DNA of 64,000 nucleotides from Tiliqua scincoides (Eukaryota; Chordata; Lepidosauria; Squamata; Scincidae). Both the position numbers and the translations under genes were made by a program. Within the stretch, counting starts at the first letter, position 1; the number at the start of each line of letters is the position of its first letter. The DNA lies in NCBI RefSeq assembly GCF_035046505.1, contig NC_089822.1:98278659-98342658 (forward strand). The letters are read 5' to 3'. The notes below the pieces were generated by a model. That model was not told the DNA's origin. It did not search any database and saw only the letters and a list, made by a program, of their open reading frames with translations. Below are positions 31,648 through 44,083 of the stretch, one piece after another.

Positions 31648-33369
31648 TAGGGGAATGAATTTTTGCATTGCTTGAGTATATAGTGGCCTTGTGCCACAGA
31701 GCAAACCCCATTTTTTTAAGGAAGATAGAACTTTCAAAGGCTGATTGTGATATAACAGGGGGGATATGCTTTCAAAGAGGGGGGGGAAAGTCCAGAAGCC
31801 CATGAGACATTCTTAAAGTACCTCTTTGGATCCTGGCTGATACATTTGTTTGAAAGTCTTGGCCATGGATTAAATGTTTGTTTGAGGTTCTGGGCAAATC
31901 CAACTGATTTTGTTGAATACAAGGAAGGTGAGAGTCAAGGCCTAGAGAACCGAAGCTGCAAGTAAAACTTTTTTTTGAAATGCCAAAGCCAAAATAAAAG
32001 CTTCCTTTCTCTTACATCAATGGACTGAGTTTTCCTCTCCACTTCCCTAGATAATCTCACTTCAATTCAGTCAATAATTTTTTTAAAGATCCTTCAAAGA
32101 AGATGGCACTCTTCTTTGTCTCTGCTGCCTGTGGAATTGGTTTGATTTGAAATGCATTGGGCAGGAGGGTGTATCTTCTATTACTCTGCTAAGTAATTCC
32201 ACTAATGCATGAGATTGGCAAGTAATGTGGAAGATGCTCTTAAAATGGCGTGTGGCAGCTGTTGTTTGACAGAGTCTCTGCATTTGGCTGTCACAGCCTG
32301 ACTAATGTCGAATTTTTCAGTCTTCTCACCCCCCCCCCTTCAAGGTCTGTGGCATGTGCATATTTTTCTTGATCCATTTGCACTTGGACTCCACGTTGTC
32401 AGCAGCTGGTCTGATTTAGTGCCACATCCACTAGCCTTTTCTCAAAAGAAAGGGGTAATTTGGGATCGATGTCAAGCCTTACTTGGATGGCATGTACTGC
32501 TCTGAAGTTAACAATTGCTAGGGCTCCATCTGTAATGATTAGTGATCCTATATAAATAAATCAGAAAGGATCTTGTTACCCAAAAGGCCACAATCTCAAA
32601 ATATTTCAGAAGGACTGAAATGCATAGAAAGGCTTGAGGGTGTCTTGACTCAATATTCCAGAGATTTTAGGCTTATAAAGTTGAACTTGTTCTGAAAGCA
32701 CATGCTCATCTTTCCCATTTTATTTATTATCAGTTGTTACACTTGTCCTGCTTATCCTTCAAAGTGGTCTCCAGGTATTTGTCTGTAGTTTGTATAAGGC
32801 CAAACATGTGTAAGTTCCACAGTAGAAATGTGTCCTCAGACCAGAGTGGAAGTAAATGGGAAATGTACGGTTCTTCACTCCGTATTGCCCATATGCTAAT
32901 ATGAAGACTTGGTAGAGGACAGTTGTAAGGGAGACTTGGTGGGTGGGAAAAAAGTCTTAAACACGTCCCATGACAGCTGATTCTCCCCTATAAATACGTA
33001 CTTCTTTTTAATTCATGTTTTCCTCAAATGAGTGAAAGCAGAAGTATTTTAGTTGGGGAGATTGCCCTTGGGGGGCATTTGTAGGGAAGAATAAACTGGA
33101 ATGGGGGACCTGAAGATCTTCCCCTAGATCTTCCCCTAGAAATGCCTCCTGTCTGCTAAGAGCATGTAAGAATTCGAGCTTTAAAAACATGTTTTGGGGA
33201 AGATAATCTCTTTTGAACAAGGTATTTCCTCTGGGATTTTATGCCTTTCCACTAATTTTTCTCAAGGGAGTTTCACACATGCATGTTCATCCTTTCATGA
33301 ATGCAATATAAAGTGACTCGTGTGTGGGAATGAGGCATTGCAGGTATTCATGGAGTCTTCTTTAGCACC

Positions 33370-33525
33370 AACTGTTACCCTGCACATGCCCAGTTTCGTT
33401 TGATCTCGGAAGCTAAGCAGGGTCAGTCCTGGTTAGTACTTGGATGGGAGACCACCTGGGAATACCAGGTGCTGTAGGCTTATACCATAGTCTTTTGAGA
33501 CTGAAGGTTTCCAACCAACCATTTT
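33370..33525 (+). mobile_element. 5S-derived SINE, second copy by duplication
   Basis: Same as 3409..3564, with TTTAGCACC flanks. Confidence 0.92.
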
Positions 33526-33615
33526 TTTAGCACCCAACATTTTTACTATGTACTATAAATCCATTCTCTTCATTGTGTGTATTTGTTCCAATTAAGAATG
33601 TCTTAAGATGTCTAA

Positions 33616-34053
33616 CAGCCCAATTCTAACTAAATCCCAGCGTGGCGAGGCAGCAGTTGCCAGTGCTGGCTATGCTGCAACCCACAAGGGAATTTCAGCC
33701 TGCTGGAGGTCTCCTTGGGGTAAGAGGACATTTGTCCCATAGCCCTTTGGTAAGCCTCAGCAGCTGCAGTGGATCAACTTGAACTGGCACCAGCAATATC
33801 GCTGGCACAAGTCCAGGTTGATCTCTGCAGATGGACCAGGACTTGGATCCAGCCCCTTCTGGGCCCAATCCATCCACCCCAGCCCCCATCTCCTCCCTGT
33901 TCCAGCTCCTCCCCCTCCTGCACTTTTGCACAGGAAGGTTCTGGACTTTCCACCGGTGCTGAATGCTGCCATAAAGCATTTTACAGCACTTTTGCAGCAA
34001 TTTACACCAACAGAATGCACATCTACCAGCACAGTCAAGCCATAGGATTGGAC
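33616..34053. mobile_element. Family C element C2, second copy by duplication
   Basis: Same as 3655..4092. Confidence 0.6.
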
Positions 34054-35012
34054 TTAAAATCTCTTCTTTCCTCAAAAAATTTTCAAGTAGTAATTTTCAG
34101 CTGCTGTTTTCATTTTACAGTATTGTAGTTTTCTTAGGGAATGGAAAAAGTAGATTGGAAACTTTCTGTCATGTGTGCACTGTCTGAACGTTGTGTAGGA
34201 GGTAGTAATTTTTATCCTTGCTGTTCCTCCATTACATTGTGGACGGAGTACTAGGTTGGCAATGAAGATGCCATTCCATTGGAGGCTGGGGAGGAAATCT
34301 ATTTAGGGATCCTAATCCCAGGACTAAAGAATTCATTTTGTCTTTATAAAATTAGTGCATGTTTTTAAATCCTAGCATCGGGATTACTCTGAGGTAATAA
34401 TAACATGCTTTGCGGTGCAGATGCCACCTCAGAAATGTGAACGGAATCCAGTTTTCCAAGTACTTATTTGGAACGCGTGTGCATGGCCAAGTTTTTTTTT
34501 TTCCAAAGAGTGTTCTTTTTTTCTCCCTAACATTGGTTGGCATATAGCCTTGTACATGAGGTTGATTGTGGTGTTCATTGCGTAATTCTCAAAGATTTAA
34601 AGATGAAGGATTCCATTTGTGTGCTGATGGTGATCAAATATTATATTGATATATTATAGAAAAATCTGAAGAGAAGTGTTAAAATTGGTATGTAGAAGAA
34701 CAATATTTAGTATTTGTAATGCACTATAAGTGTTCAAAGCATGGCACATAACATTTCCTTGGTAAACTTGACATTGTAGCGGTAACCCCATAACGTGAAT
34801 GGGAAATGCTGGCTCACCTATTGCCACTGTGGGAGCTCACGGCTGAAGTGAGATTTGAGCCAGGAGCTTTCCAGTTTATGCTGCTAGCTTGTACTGTATT
34901 ATGCGAACAATCAGATTATAAAGGTGTATATTTAAGTTTGACCTTAACAATGTAGGACAAGGAAATTGAACGAACAACCCAGTTGGTGGAGAAAACAAGA
35001 AGCCTAACCCAC

Positions 35013-35559
35013 TAACGGCCCAGTCCTGAGCTGCCTGGGGCACGGGATTGCGGCAGCACCGAAAATGGCTGTCGCCGCATCCTGCACGCTTTGGGCAGCC
35101 GACAGTGGCTCCTCGGGAGAAGGGGACTTTCAGCCCCTTCCCCCGGGTAAACGGAGTAGCCCTGCAGTGGGGCTACTTGATTCACCGCCAGCCAAAATGT
35201 CGGCAGTGAATCAAGAGCCTCTGTGTCAGGCGGTGAGCTTTGGATCTGAGGCTTTGGATCCAGTGGAGCAATGCTCCCACCTCCCTCCCTGCTCCCTTGT
35301 CCCTTTCCTGCCTCCCCATAATGCCTCCTCCTCCCCGGCTCCCCCCATGCCCCCACTTACCTCTCCACTGTTTGGTGGTCCGCGCAACTACCAAGTGGTG
35401 GAGGTCAGGTGCCCACCTGATGGTAGCCCGGTGCCCAACAGCACTGTGCTACCCCTGGCGCTCGCTCAGTGGTAGGGCCTGCAAACGGGCCTTATGGTGC
35501 ATTTGCAACAGTGTGCGCCGGCAGTGAGACGGTGCGCCGAGCTCAGGATTGGGCCCTAA
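35013..35559 (+). mobile_element. Family C miniature transposon, C5
   Basis: 541 bp with TAA on both sides (35013..35015 and 35557..35559). Ends CGGCCCAGTCCTGAGCT and AGCTCAGGATTGGGCCC, the cleanest inverted pair of the family. GC-rich, so it gives several long chance frames on both strands without domains. Confidence 0.85.
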
Positions 35560-35561
35560 GC

Positions 35562-35865
35562 CAGTGGTTCTCAATCTTTTTAGGACTGGAGTTGATTTTT
35601 TAGAATGATGATGTCTGGATCCGCTGGAAGTCATGTCATGGCCGGAGGTGACATCAAGAAGTAGGGAAATTTTTTAACACCCCCCATTCAACAAAATCTA
35701 ATTACTATACACCTGCAAAAGGCTGCAAACCTAATTACACTTACCTAATTAAGCCCCATTGACTATCGTTGTTAAAAGCATATACATAGTATCCTGTTAA
35801 AAGTACAGATCTGTCGCATTTCCCCAAATGCAGTCACATACCATGGTAGCATCAAGTCTAATACA
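35562..35865. mobile_element. hAT-like element (left part) next to C5
   Basis: Starts CAGTGGTTCTCAATCTTTTT two bases past the TAA of C5. It aligns with 40338..40742 through GAAGTCATGTCATGGCCGGA and CAGTCACATACCATGGTAGC. The right end is missing. Confidence 0.65.
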
Positions 35866-38679
35866 GTTATTAGGACACGTTATCTGCAGGTTAGGGCACC
35901 AGAAACCCTCTGGACACAACCGGAGCTCCCAAATAAGTACTCTATGAAGGTTGGATATCAGTTTAGTAAATTGATAAATAGGGTAGTGTTGGAATGATTA
36001 ATAGTTTGAAGATTTTTTTCTATTTAATCTCAGAGCTCTCAAAACTTTGGTGATGACAGAAGCATAATAAAGGTAAAGAAACAAATAATGTGCACTGAAC
36101 ATTGTGAACAGCGAGGCTATACTTTAAGGGCTGTAGTGTGGGCATTTGCCTTGAGCAGGCAGTTTATTTATGTTGACATAAGAACTAGGCTGATGCTTGC
36201 TTCAAATTCACAAAGCTGAAATGCCTGTCGGACAGCTGTCAGATCTATGTTCATAGTGCTGCATAAAAAGTTGAGCTACTTGTGCATGCCTATTTCTGCC
36301 AACTGTTCTTGGAATGTGAAAGTGGAAGAAGGTGCACTTCCTTTGTTCCTTTATGCAACCAACTGTTTGGAAGTAGACAAAGTCTAGTTCTTCGCCATTA
36401 TGTTGAACTGTTGATAGGGCAGGCTTGGGTTTATGAAGTACAAAGGCCTGGATTTTTCATCCATGAAGTTAAGGGCTCTTGCACTAGTTCTGCTGCAAGG
36501 TACTACTGTTAGTGACTTACTGACACCTATCTCAAGCTCTGTCAGAGATGAAAAAGAGAAGAACCCATCAGGCCCACACTTGCTCTATTAACAACTCATC
36601 CTCAACAGTAGTGACTATCTTTATAAAAAAGCCCTTTGCTTTGGTAGTAGCTGATGTCACAAAGGCAACTGTTGACAGAAGAAAGGGATGAACAGAGATA
36701 GTTGCAACTGCTGAGGACAGGGTGTGTGTATGGCTGCACTTCCTCCTCTCTTTAGATAGTCTTAATGTAGATTTGCTGAGCCAACTGCTCAGAATACTGA
36801 TCAGTTGATAGGAGTCCTCCTTTCCAGTCAGCCTTTCAACCTGATGGAAAGAATGCATGAATTAGAGCCCCTCTGTTATCTTGCTTAAGGTGAGACACAT
36901 GTCATACACATAATGAATCACATGATAATTGTTGCAGAATAACTTGAACATAGCCACTGTAGTGTGGATGGTGATGAATCGTCACAGTTCATCATATCTT
37001 ATGGGAGCCCTTGTTCATTACCCAACAATAGAGCCAATCTAGGCTTATCTCTTGCCTTCTATTGGCTATTAGTTCAAGAGATAGCTATTACAATGATTTG
37101 ATTGTGCAAATTGCCTTTGAACTGCTGGGGTGGGATTCTCTTAATTGCAGTAGGCATTCAGCATCCACTAAAATTTCTTTCCTTGGCATCGCTATCTAAT
37201 CAGAAACACTGATGAACTCATTAGCTCAACTGTGCAGGGATGTCCCCAGTCAAGCAGAAAATGTAGCAATCCATGTTCCCAGCTTCATCCCATGCTCCTG
37301 ACAAGCACTCACATCTGAATTCTTGGCAATGACCAGCTTACCATGGCATGAAACACAGCATGTTTGTGGAGCACAGGAGGCCAAAGGAAGCTTAGCTGGA
37401 AGCTCAGAGGAGGATAGCCTAGTAAGAAGCTGTTCAGGCTAAAGGAATATTGCAGGTCAGAATTTTAAATCAGGCAGAGGTATGAATCTTCTACCTGGGA
37501 TCGCCTGATTCTCAGACCCAGCAGAATTCTGATCTATGGTCATTCTAGAATCCCAGCAAGAATTGCCAGCTGTTTCATTTCATTTTCTGTGCAGCAGTGC
37601 TGGTGGGTCAGGTTCTTTTTCTTCACTATCCCCAAGGAACCAAAATGTCACATACACTAAAAATGAGGACGAGCAACTGGAAGAGCAGATGGGGAGTTTG
37701 CCTATCAAGCCCTCATATTCTTCTTCAAGTAGCCTGTTAGTTGTGTTTGTCAAATGGCACCTCATGAGTTTTGGCTTGTAGCAGGATGCTGCTCTAGGTG
37801 TTTTCTGGAGGCCCCATTCTGTTCCCCTAGAGGCTAACTTTCTGTGTCATCTGTAGCTTCTGATCATGTGAGGGCTTAAGAAACCTTAATTTGTCACTAC
37901 TAAAAGTCATTAGGTCGGTAGCTGTAAAAAGGAAGAAATTTCATCCATCAAAATCTGACTCTAGCATGGGTAACAATATCTTTTCCTACTGTGCCAGCCA
38001 AGGTGTGCCCCAGGTCACTGAGTTTGCCGCAAGAAAGTGCTCTTCTAAGATTTAGCTGGACAACATCTCATAACATTGCAACACTTTGTAGACTTTGAAC
38101 AGACCTTTGCTTGATCTTTGAAACTTAATTTCAGAGTGAATGCAGAGTACCTGTTAAGTAGATTGGTGATTTCAGAAATAATGGATACTGGAGTACATAT
38201 TCTGTACTATTCCAGTTCAATATTATGTGGAGTAATTATAAAGGAGAATTCTTGTCTGTTTGACATTTTGTAGTACTTAAACTGTTCTCCCATTGAAGAG
38301 AGGTGATGTGTCCCTTTCTATTTGCTTGTAATTAGGCTGCTGAAGCCTAATCAAGAATGTGTGACTTTCCTAGAGTTCACTCTCTGTTACAAATCCTAGA
38401 GTTTCTACGATCTGCTAGAAATCAGCTTCTTGGTCCTGAATGTTCCTGTGCCTGCTTTAAACCTCTCACATGCAATATTCCTTTAGCCTGAACAGCTTCT
38501 AACTAGGCTAGCCTCCTCTGTAGCCATGACTCTTTTAACAGTGTGGATGCTCAGACAAGTGATTCGGCTGCTTGGGCTTTAAGCGAGAGATGCAGGTAAG
38601 GAGCTTCTTTCTTGGTTTGCACTGCTGTAACAAGCTCTTCATCACTTAAGGGTAAAGAAAACCTGCTTGTCTTAGTGTT
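35866..38679. other. Intron DNA, no gene seen
   Basis: Mostly unique. The many short open frames show no domain. Confidence 0.5.
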
Positions 38680-38860
38680 GGAAGCAGCTGTGTTCTGAGT
38701 CAGACCATTGGTCCATCTAACTCACTATGTCAACACTGTCTGGCAGCAGCTCTCCAAGGTTTCAGACAGGATTTTTTCAACACCCTATCTAGAGATGGCA
38801 AGAAGTGCACGTGGGACCTTCTGCACTCAAAGCAAATACTGTTCCATTGAGATACAACTC
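38680..38860 (-). mobile_element. tRNA-derived SINE
   Basis: Tail-side block GAAGCAGCTGTGTTCTGAGT then CAGACCATTGGTCCATCTAA, and a decayed tRNA-like end (GGGACCTTCTGCACTCAAAG) read in reverse. Confidence 0.7.
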
Positions 38861-38929
38861 TTCTCTAAAACTAGGCATAGAAGGAAGCAACAAAGGAAGA
38901 CCATGTTCCATAAACAGCTGTTACAGAAG

Positions 38930-39122
38930 AGGGAATCGTCCTATTATTATTTCATGTTTGTATCCCATCCTCTCCCCAAGGAGGTGAAGATTTATCTTCC
39001 CAACAAGTTGCAAAGTTATTACTATTCCCGAAACCACTCAATGAAATTCATGAGAATTTCGACTCCAGCTCTTCCCAGTCCAAGTCTAGTACTCTGCCCA
39101 CTGCACCACTCTGGTTCAAGTG
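38930..39122 (-). mobile_element. Possible CORE-SINE-like remnant
   Basis: CATCCTCTCCCCAAGGAGGT early and GTACTCTGCCCACTGCACCA late, the usual order in such SINEs read in reverse. Strongly diverged. Confidence 0.4.
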
Positions 39123-39493
39123 ATTAACTCTTCAATATCTGCACCTTGATTGTAAGCGGTTTGCATGCGAACTTGCTAGATATAGAGCAGCAGCAGCAAT
39201 ACGGTCTGAATTGGCCAGATTTCAACTGGGTGCCTTCATCTCTGATAAAGACCGGAAGCCAAGAACTGAACCACTAGAGATAGCAAATCAATAATAGAAA
39301 TAGGTTGTGTACAAGAATTAAGGGTCAAAATCCATACTGTGATAACACTGGATGGAATTCAAATGAGGAAGCTTTGTATTGTGACTGCCAAGGCTTAAAA
39401 GCTTTTAATCTCAAGAGTGCTGCTGTTTGTAAAATTCTGAGAAAAGGTTTATTTTTTTGGCCATCAGTGGGAATCTGAGGGAGGTCTATTCCA

Positions 39494-40170
39494 TCAGAAG
39501 AAGAGACCTGCAGGATCAGGTCAAGGGCGCTTATAATCCAGCATCCTGTTTTTGACAGTGGCCTGCCAGATGTATGTGGGAAGTTTACAAATGGAACATG
39601 ACAGCAACAAAGCTTCCCTCTTGTAAATCCCCAGAATCCAGTTCAAAAGCATACCACCTGATCCCCAGCCGGTGGAAGTGAATTAACATGCATGGCTATT
39701 AGCCATTCATCCTCTATACATTTTACTACTCTACATTCATCCTCTATACATTTTACTACTCTGTACATTTTACTAGATTTGTCTTAACCCTGTGGTAGTA
39801 AATTCCATGTTAACTATGTGTTGTGTAAAACTTTCCTTCCTTTTGTCTATTCTGAATCTACTGATGATCAACTTCAATGGATGGTCAAATTCTAGTATCA
39901 CGAGAGAGGGAGGAAAATGTATTTTTCCAGCATTCATAATTTTATAAACCTTTCTCATGACTCCTTTTTATTTTAAAATGAAAAGTCTGATTCTTTAGCC
40001 TTTCATATGAAATGTGCACCACCCCTTAATCATTTTGGTTGCCCTTTTCCAGCACTTCAATATTTGTTTTTGACATGGGGCAGCCAGAGTGGTGCACAGT
40101 TTTCCAAATGTAGCAGTAGTCATATATTTATATACACATTATGGCACTAGCAGTTTTCTTTTTTGGGTTG
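39494..40170 (-). mobile_element. CR1-type LINE 3' region
   Basis: Reverse-strand CR1-like 3' end: GATCAGGTCAAGGGCGCTTA, CAGCATCCTGTTTTTGACAG, later TTTGTCTATTCTGAATCTAC, ACTCCTTTTTATTTTAAAAT and GGTTGCCCTTTTCCAGCACT. Diverged and non-coding, with a 30-bp internal tandem duplication at about 39704..39763. Confidence 0.75.
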
Positions 40171-40337
40171 TTACTATTGAACTGTGCATCAGCATACAAA
40201 GTGGGCAATAGCAATTTCAGAAATATTATATGGAATCTAACTCTTGATGATGGAAATTTCTTCAACAGGCAATGTCTGGTAATCTGTCAGCCCTTGTGCA
40301 CTGAACTTGAATGAAATTTGGGTGGAATGCTCTAATT

Positions 40338-40742
40338 CAGTGCTTCTCACACATTTAGCACTGGGACCCACTTTTTAGAAAGAGAATCTGTCAGGACCCA
40401 CCAGAAGTGATGTCATGACTGGAAGTGACATCATCAAGCAGGAAAATTTTTAACAATCGTAGACTGCAGTCTTACCCACATTTACCTAGGAGTAAGTCCC
40501 ATTTACTATCATTGTTAAAAGAATATACATAGTAGTTTTTTAAAAATACAGTTCTGTAATTTCCCCAAATGCAGTCACATACCATGGTAGCATCAAGCCT
40601 AATATATTAAAAATAAAATACTGAAATGAATGGGGACCCATTCATAAGCCAGATGAAATTGGCTTGGGACCCACTCATAAGCCAGATGAAATTGGCTTAT
40701 GACCCACATAATGGGTCCCAACCCACAGTTTGAGAAACACTG
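40338..40742. mobile_element. Non-autonomous hAT-like transposon (405 bp)
   Basis: Starts CAGTGCTTCTCACACATTT and ends CAGTTTGAGAAACACTG. The target duplication is CTCTAATT (40330..40337) against CTCTATTT (40743..40750), 7 of 8. Inside are a 33-bp tandem duplication near 40628..40700 and a family-B-like half palindrome near 40468..40512. Confidence 0.85.
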
Positions 40743-40750
40743 CTCTATTT

Positions 40751-41203
40751 CAATATTACTGTACAGCAATCTCCAAAAGAGTCCTCAGTTATTGAAAACC
40801 ATATTTTATGGTCTATTTCTCTGGGGCTATTTGAATTCTGTACAGTGTTACCAAAATGTGTCTTCTGATTTTTAATTTTTGTATCTAATATTCATGATTT
40901 CATTGTTGATTTGTTATCCTTAGCAGTACTGTTCTTGGCTTTTGATGATTCCTGAATATTCTCTTTTTAGTTTCTTTATGACCTCTGATTGTGACCTATC
41001 CAGCTTATCATGAAGGGCTGAGAAAAGCTATCCTGAAATGCTCTCTTCTTTAGTTTATAAAACTGGTGAAGGAACCCTGTCTTCCTTTGCATTTGATTAC
41101 AGGGCCTCAGTCTGCGCATCAATTCAAACAATGGTTGAGAAAGTGGGCGGGGCAGTCTTACAGTCCTGCCAAGCTGGCAACCAGTATATGTTAGTATAGA
41201 TCT
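40751..41203. other. Intron DNA, no gene seen
   Basis: Nothing recognised. Confidence 0.5.
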
Positions 41204-41560
41204 GTGGTTCTCAAACTGCCCCTTTCCTTTTAAGGGGTGGGGTAGGGGGAAGGCAGTGACATGATCCCCTGGATCACCTGCTGCAGAGGGGCATTTTAAA
41301 AACTTGTCTTACTTGCTGCTGGGGTCTAGGGGGTGCGGGAAGCCCCACAGAGCGCCCGTGGCTTGTAGAAGGTAAAAGAAGGATTCCACCCCATTTCTGG
41401 TTTCATGATCACAACCTGGAAGTGGGTCACGATTGCTTTATTCACTTTCTGCAAGCCATGGGGAGGGTTCTGTGGTGTTTCCTGCACCCCCTGGACCCTG
41501 GCAGCAGGTAAGGCAAGTTTTTAAAAAGCCCCTTCTTCCCCTGCAGTGGAATGATTTTGG
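41204..41560. mobile_element. Fold-back hAT-like element
   Basis: Begins CTGTGGTTCTCAAACTGCCC. About 80-bp arms (41294..41374 and 41450..41530) pair with few mismatches, for example GGTCTAGGGGGTGCGGGAAG against CTGCACCCCCTGGACCC. The right terminus and target duplication were not identified. Confidence 0.6.
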
Positions 41561-42054
41561 GGAACCATGTTGCTGCTTTCCATCCCGCCTCCGCAAAGAC
41601 TTCCCTGGTCCTCAAGCTCCCAGAGAGTATGAGAGCCAGTGGTGTAGGTTAATCAAAATCCTTTGCACACTCAGCTGCAAAGCTGAGAGGAAAACGCTAC
41701 CCCCAAATGCAGAGAACATAGCAACTGCCACAACAATTTCCCCACAGTAACACAACCAGTATATGCAATTCATAGAGTAGCATGTTAATGACTCCTCCAC
41801 ATCATGAAAGCATGGATTAAGCCAGTGTTTCTTCAAGGTCCAATGAAGATCCTAAACCAAATCCTAAATTGCTCTGGCTGGCATAAATTTAGCATGGGGA
41901 TATGCCCTTAACAGTGGTTTGGCATGTCTGATGTGGCTATCTGAAGCAACCACAATAGCTACATCTATGAAAGCCCGGCACTATAGAAACAGGAGTGTTG
42001 AGCAGAATGAAGATAAAAGCAGATAAGCAACTGGAGGCATAGAGAAGTAATGTT
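41561..42054. other. Intron DNA, no gene seen
   Basis: Nothing recognised. Confidence 0.5.
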
Positions 42055-42590
42055 TCCACTTTATTCAGGTAGTAACCAGACCTCACTTTGAATACTGTGT
42101 GCAGTTTTGGGCATCATGTTTTAAGAAGGACATTGATAATTTGGAGTGAATGACGTGATAAGTTCAGAGAAGGACAACAAGGATGGGGATAGGTCTGGAA
42201 ACCGAATCCCATGAGAAAAATTAAAAGAACTTGATATCTTTAGAAGAAAAATAAGAAGAAAGAAGAGAATAAAAGGCTAAGGGGAGATATGATAGCTATC
42301 TTCAGGTTTCCGAAGGACAGAACTTACTTTCTGTGGCAGCATTGGACCCAATGGGTTTGAAACCACAGGGAAGTAGATTTAGGCTGGACATGAGGAAGCA
42401 TTTCTTCTATAAGAGTTGTCTGACATAGGAACAGATTGCCTCATACTGTTGTAGGCTCTCTCTCATTGGAGGTTTTCAAGCAGAGGGTGGGTGGCCCCCT
42501 GTCAGAAATGCTGTAGCAGTTGTCTTTGCTGAGCAGGGGTTGGACTAGTTGCCATCCAAGGTAGTTTCCAACATTTTATGGTTCTATCTC
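42055..42590 (+). mobile_element. CR1-type LINE 3' region
   Basis: Plus-strand CR1-like 3' end: CAGACCTCACTTTGAATACT, GAGAAGGACAACAAGGATGG, GGCTGGACATGAGGAAGCAT, GAGCAGGGGTTGGACTAG, ending TTTATGGTTCTAT. Non-coding; compare the reverse copy at 59856. Confidence 0.85.
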
Positions 42591-43913
42591 TCAGCCACGG
42601 TTTTCCTGTGTCCATTTCAGAAGCTCACATGGTTTGGCTTCCAAAGTAGTGCAGTTTGAATGGTTGGTACAAATCCTGGCTTGGTGTAGTGCCTGAATTG
42701 AGCATCTAACTGTACACTAGATCTGAGGTAGATGAATGTTTTGAGGAAGATGTAGCATGGGAAGAGGAATTCAGCAAAAGTATTCATGTAATGATTGGAC
42801 AGGTCTTCTTGGCTTAAGTCTTTCAGTTTCTTAATGTTAGTGCATTTTTTATGTGTAGATTTTACATTCTTGTTTGGTATTTGTGTTTGTGACTAGATTA
42901 CTTGTTTTGTTTTTTTTAAAGGCAGCAGGGCTGAAACTTTATATAGTGATTGTGTGCACAGATCTGCTAGGCCTAAAATGTATGCTGAAGCAGTGTGTTC
43001 CTAGCCAGACTCGTTCTGGCACTTATTCATCCCTCTTTTTTTTTGCCCTTCTTAAATCTTGTGGAACTACTGAGAATTTCTCAGAAAACACTTGGAATGA
43101 CACAACCGCAGTGGATGATTTTAGCCTTCTCATGTAAGAGGCTTGCTGACAGTACTTTTAAAAATAGATGCTCATGTAGATATCCATCTGGCCACTCTTA
43201 CCCCCCAATTAACATTGACAAAGATATTATTTGGCAAAACACACTTAAGATGTTGGTTGTAGAGTTCATCTTAATTTTTTTTAAGTACTGATTGAAGTCA
43301 TTGATTTAAATTGTTTCCAGTGTCATATATTTCCTGAGCAAGCATACAATTGGTTGCCATAACAATCAAAACATCTCTGTTTGCAGTTAAATTAAGACTT
43401 TATACTACCAAGAAACATAATAAAAATGTCTTGACACTATGCCCATGTGTCCTTTGCACGGCAGAGTTTTTATCTGCTTAGAAAGGCAATTTGTGGATAA
43501 AGTTTCCTGTTGCACCCATATGAGTGGGGTCTGGGTGGCAGTGATGTATAGAGCAGGAGAGGAGTTCCCTTCTTCCCAGCTTAAGTGATTGGGCTCTCTT
43601 TCTCCCTTTGCTCTATTTCTGCACTCAGAGCACCTCAGATCCAGGACCTCTAGGAGGGAAAGGGGTTCTGTTTCTCACCTGCATTGTTGTCATCTCAGCA
43701 CTGCTTCCCTGCCTTCTCTTCACAAGGTTGTAAACCGTCAGAGATTCCTGCTGTCAAACCAATGCTGTCCTCATTGGCACTCTCCCTTCGGCTTTGGAGG
43801 ACAGTGCCACATGCCTTCCAGGTGCTTCCCCAGTTATCAGCTGCTGTCATTGCCCTGGTGACATTGCAGTCATTCCAATAGTGGTGCAAGACAAGATGCT
43901 GTCAACTGACTGA
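42591..43913. other. Intron DNA, no gene seen
   Basis: Nothing recognised. Confidence 0.5.
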
Positions 43914-44083
43914 GGGCCCAATCATAACAAATTTTACAGTGCTGATTCAGCTGTGTAAAAGGGGTGTGTGCTGCATCCAGTAGTGGAGGTGGGGGCAGTC
44001 ACAGAAGCCTCCTTAAGGTAAGGAAATGTTTGTTCCCTTCCCTGGGGGCTGGGGGCTGCATGCATGGATAGGATTTGGCGCTT
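43914..44083 (+). mobile_element. Family A miniature transposon, A8
   Basis: Starts GGGCCCAATCATAACAAATT; body GTGTGCTGCATCCAGTAGTG and GGAAATGTTTGTTCCC; ends GGATAGGATTTGGCGC. The right arm is shortened. Confidence 0.65.

Larger units (their letters stand above)
29962..34909 (+). repeat. Right copy of the exact 4948-bp direct duplication
   Basis: Identical to 1..4948. This copy lies inside a contig and runs on without a break into unique DNA at 34910, whereas the left copy stops at the gap at the same base. It lies in SHB intron 1 as the sequence is drawn. Confidence 0.95.

Noticed and set aside
34910-35559. Overlapping frames of 95 to 136 codons as genes
   Set aside because: They lie wholly inside the family C element C5 with TAA target duplication.
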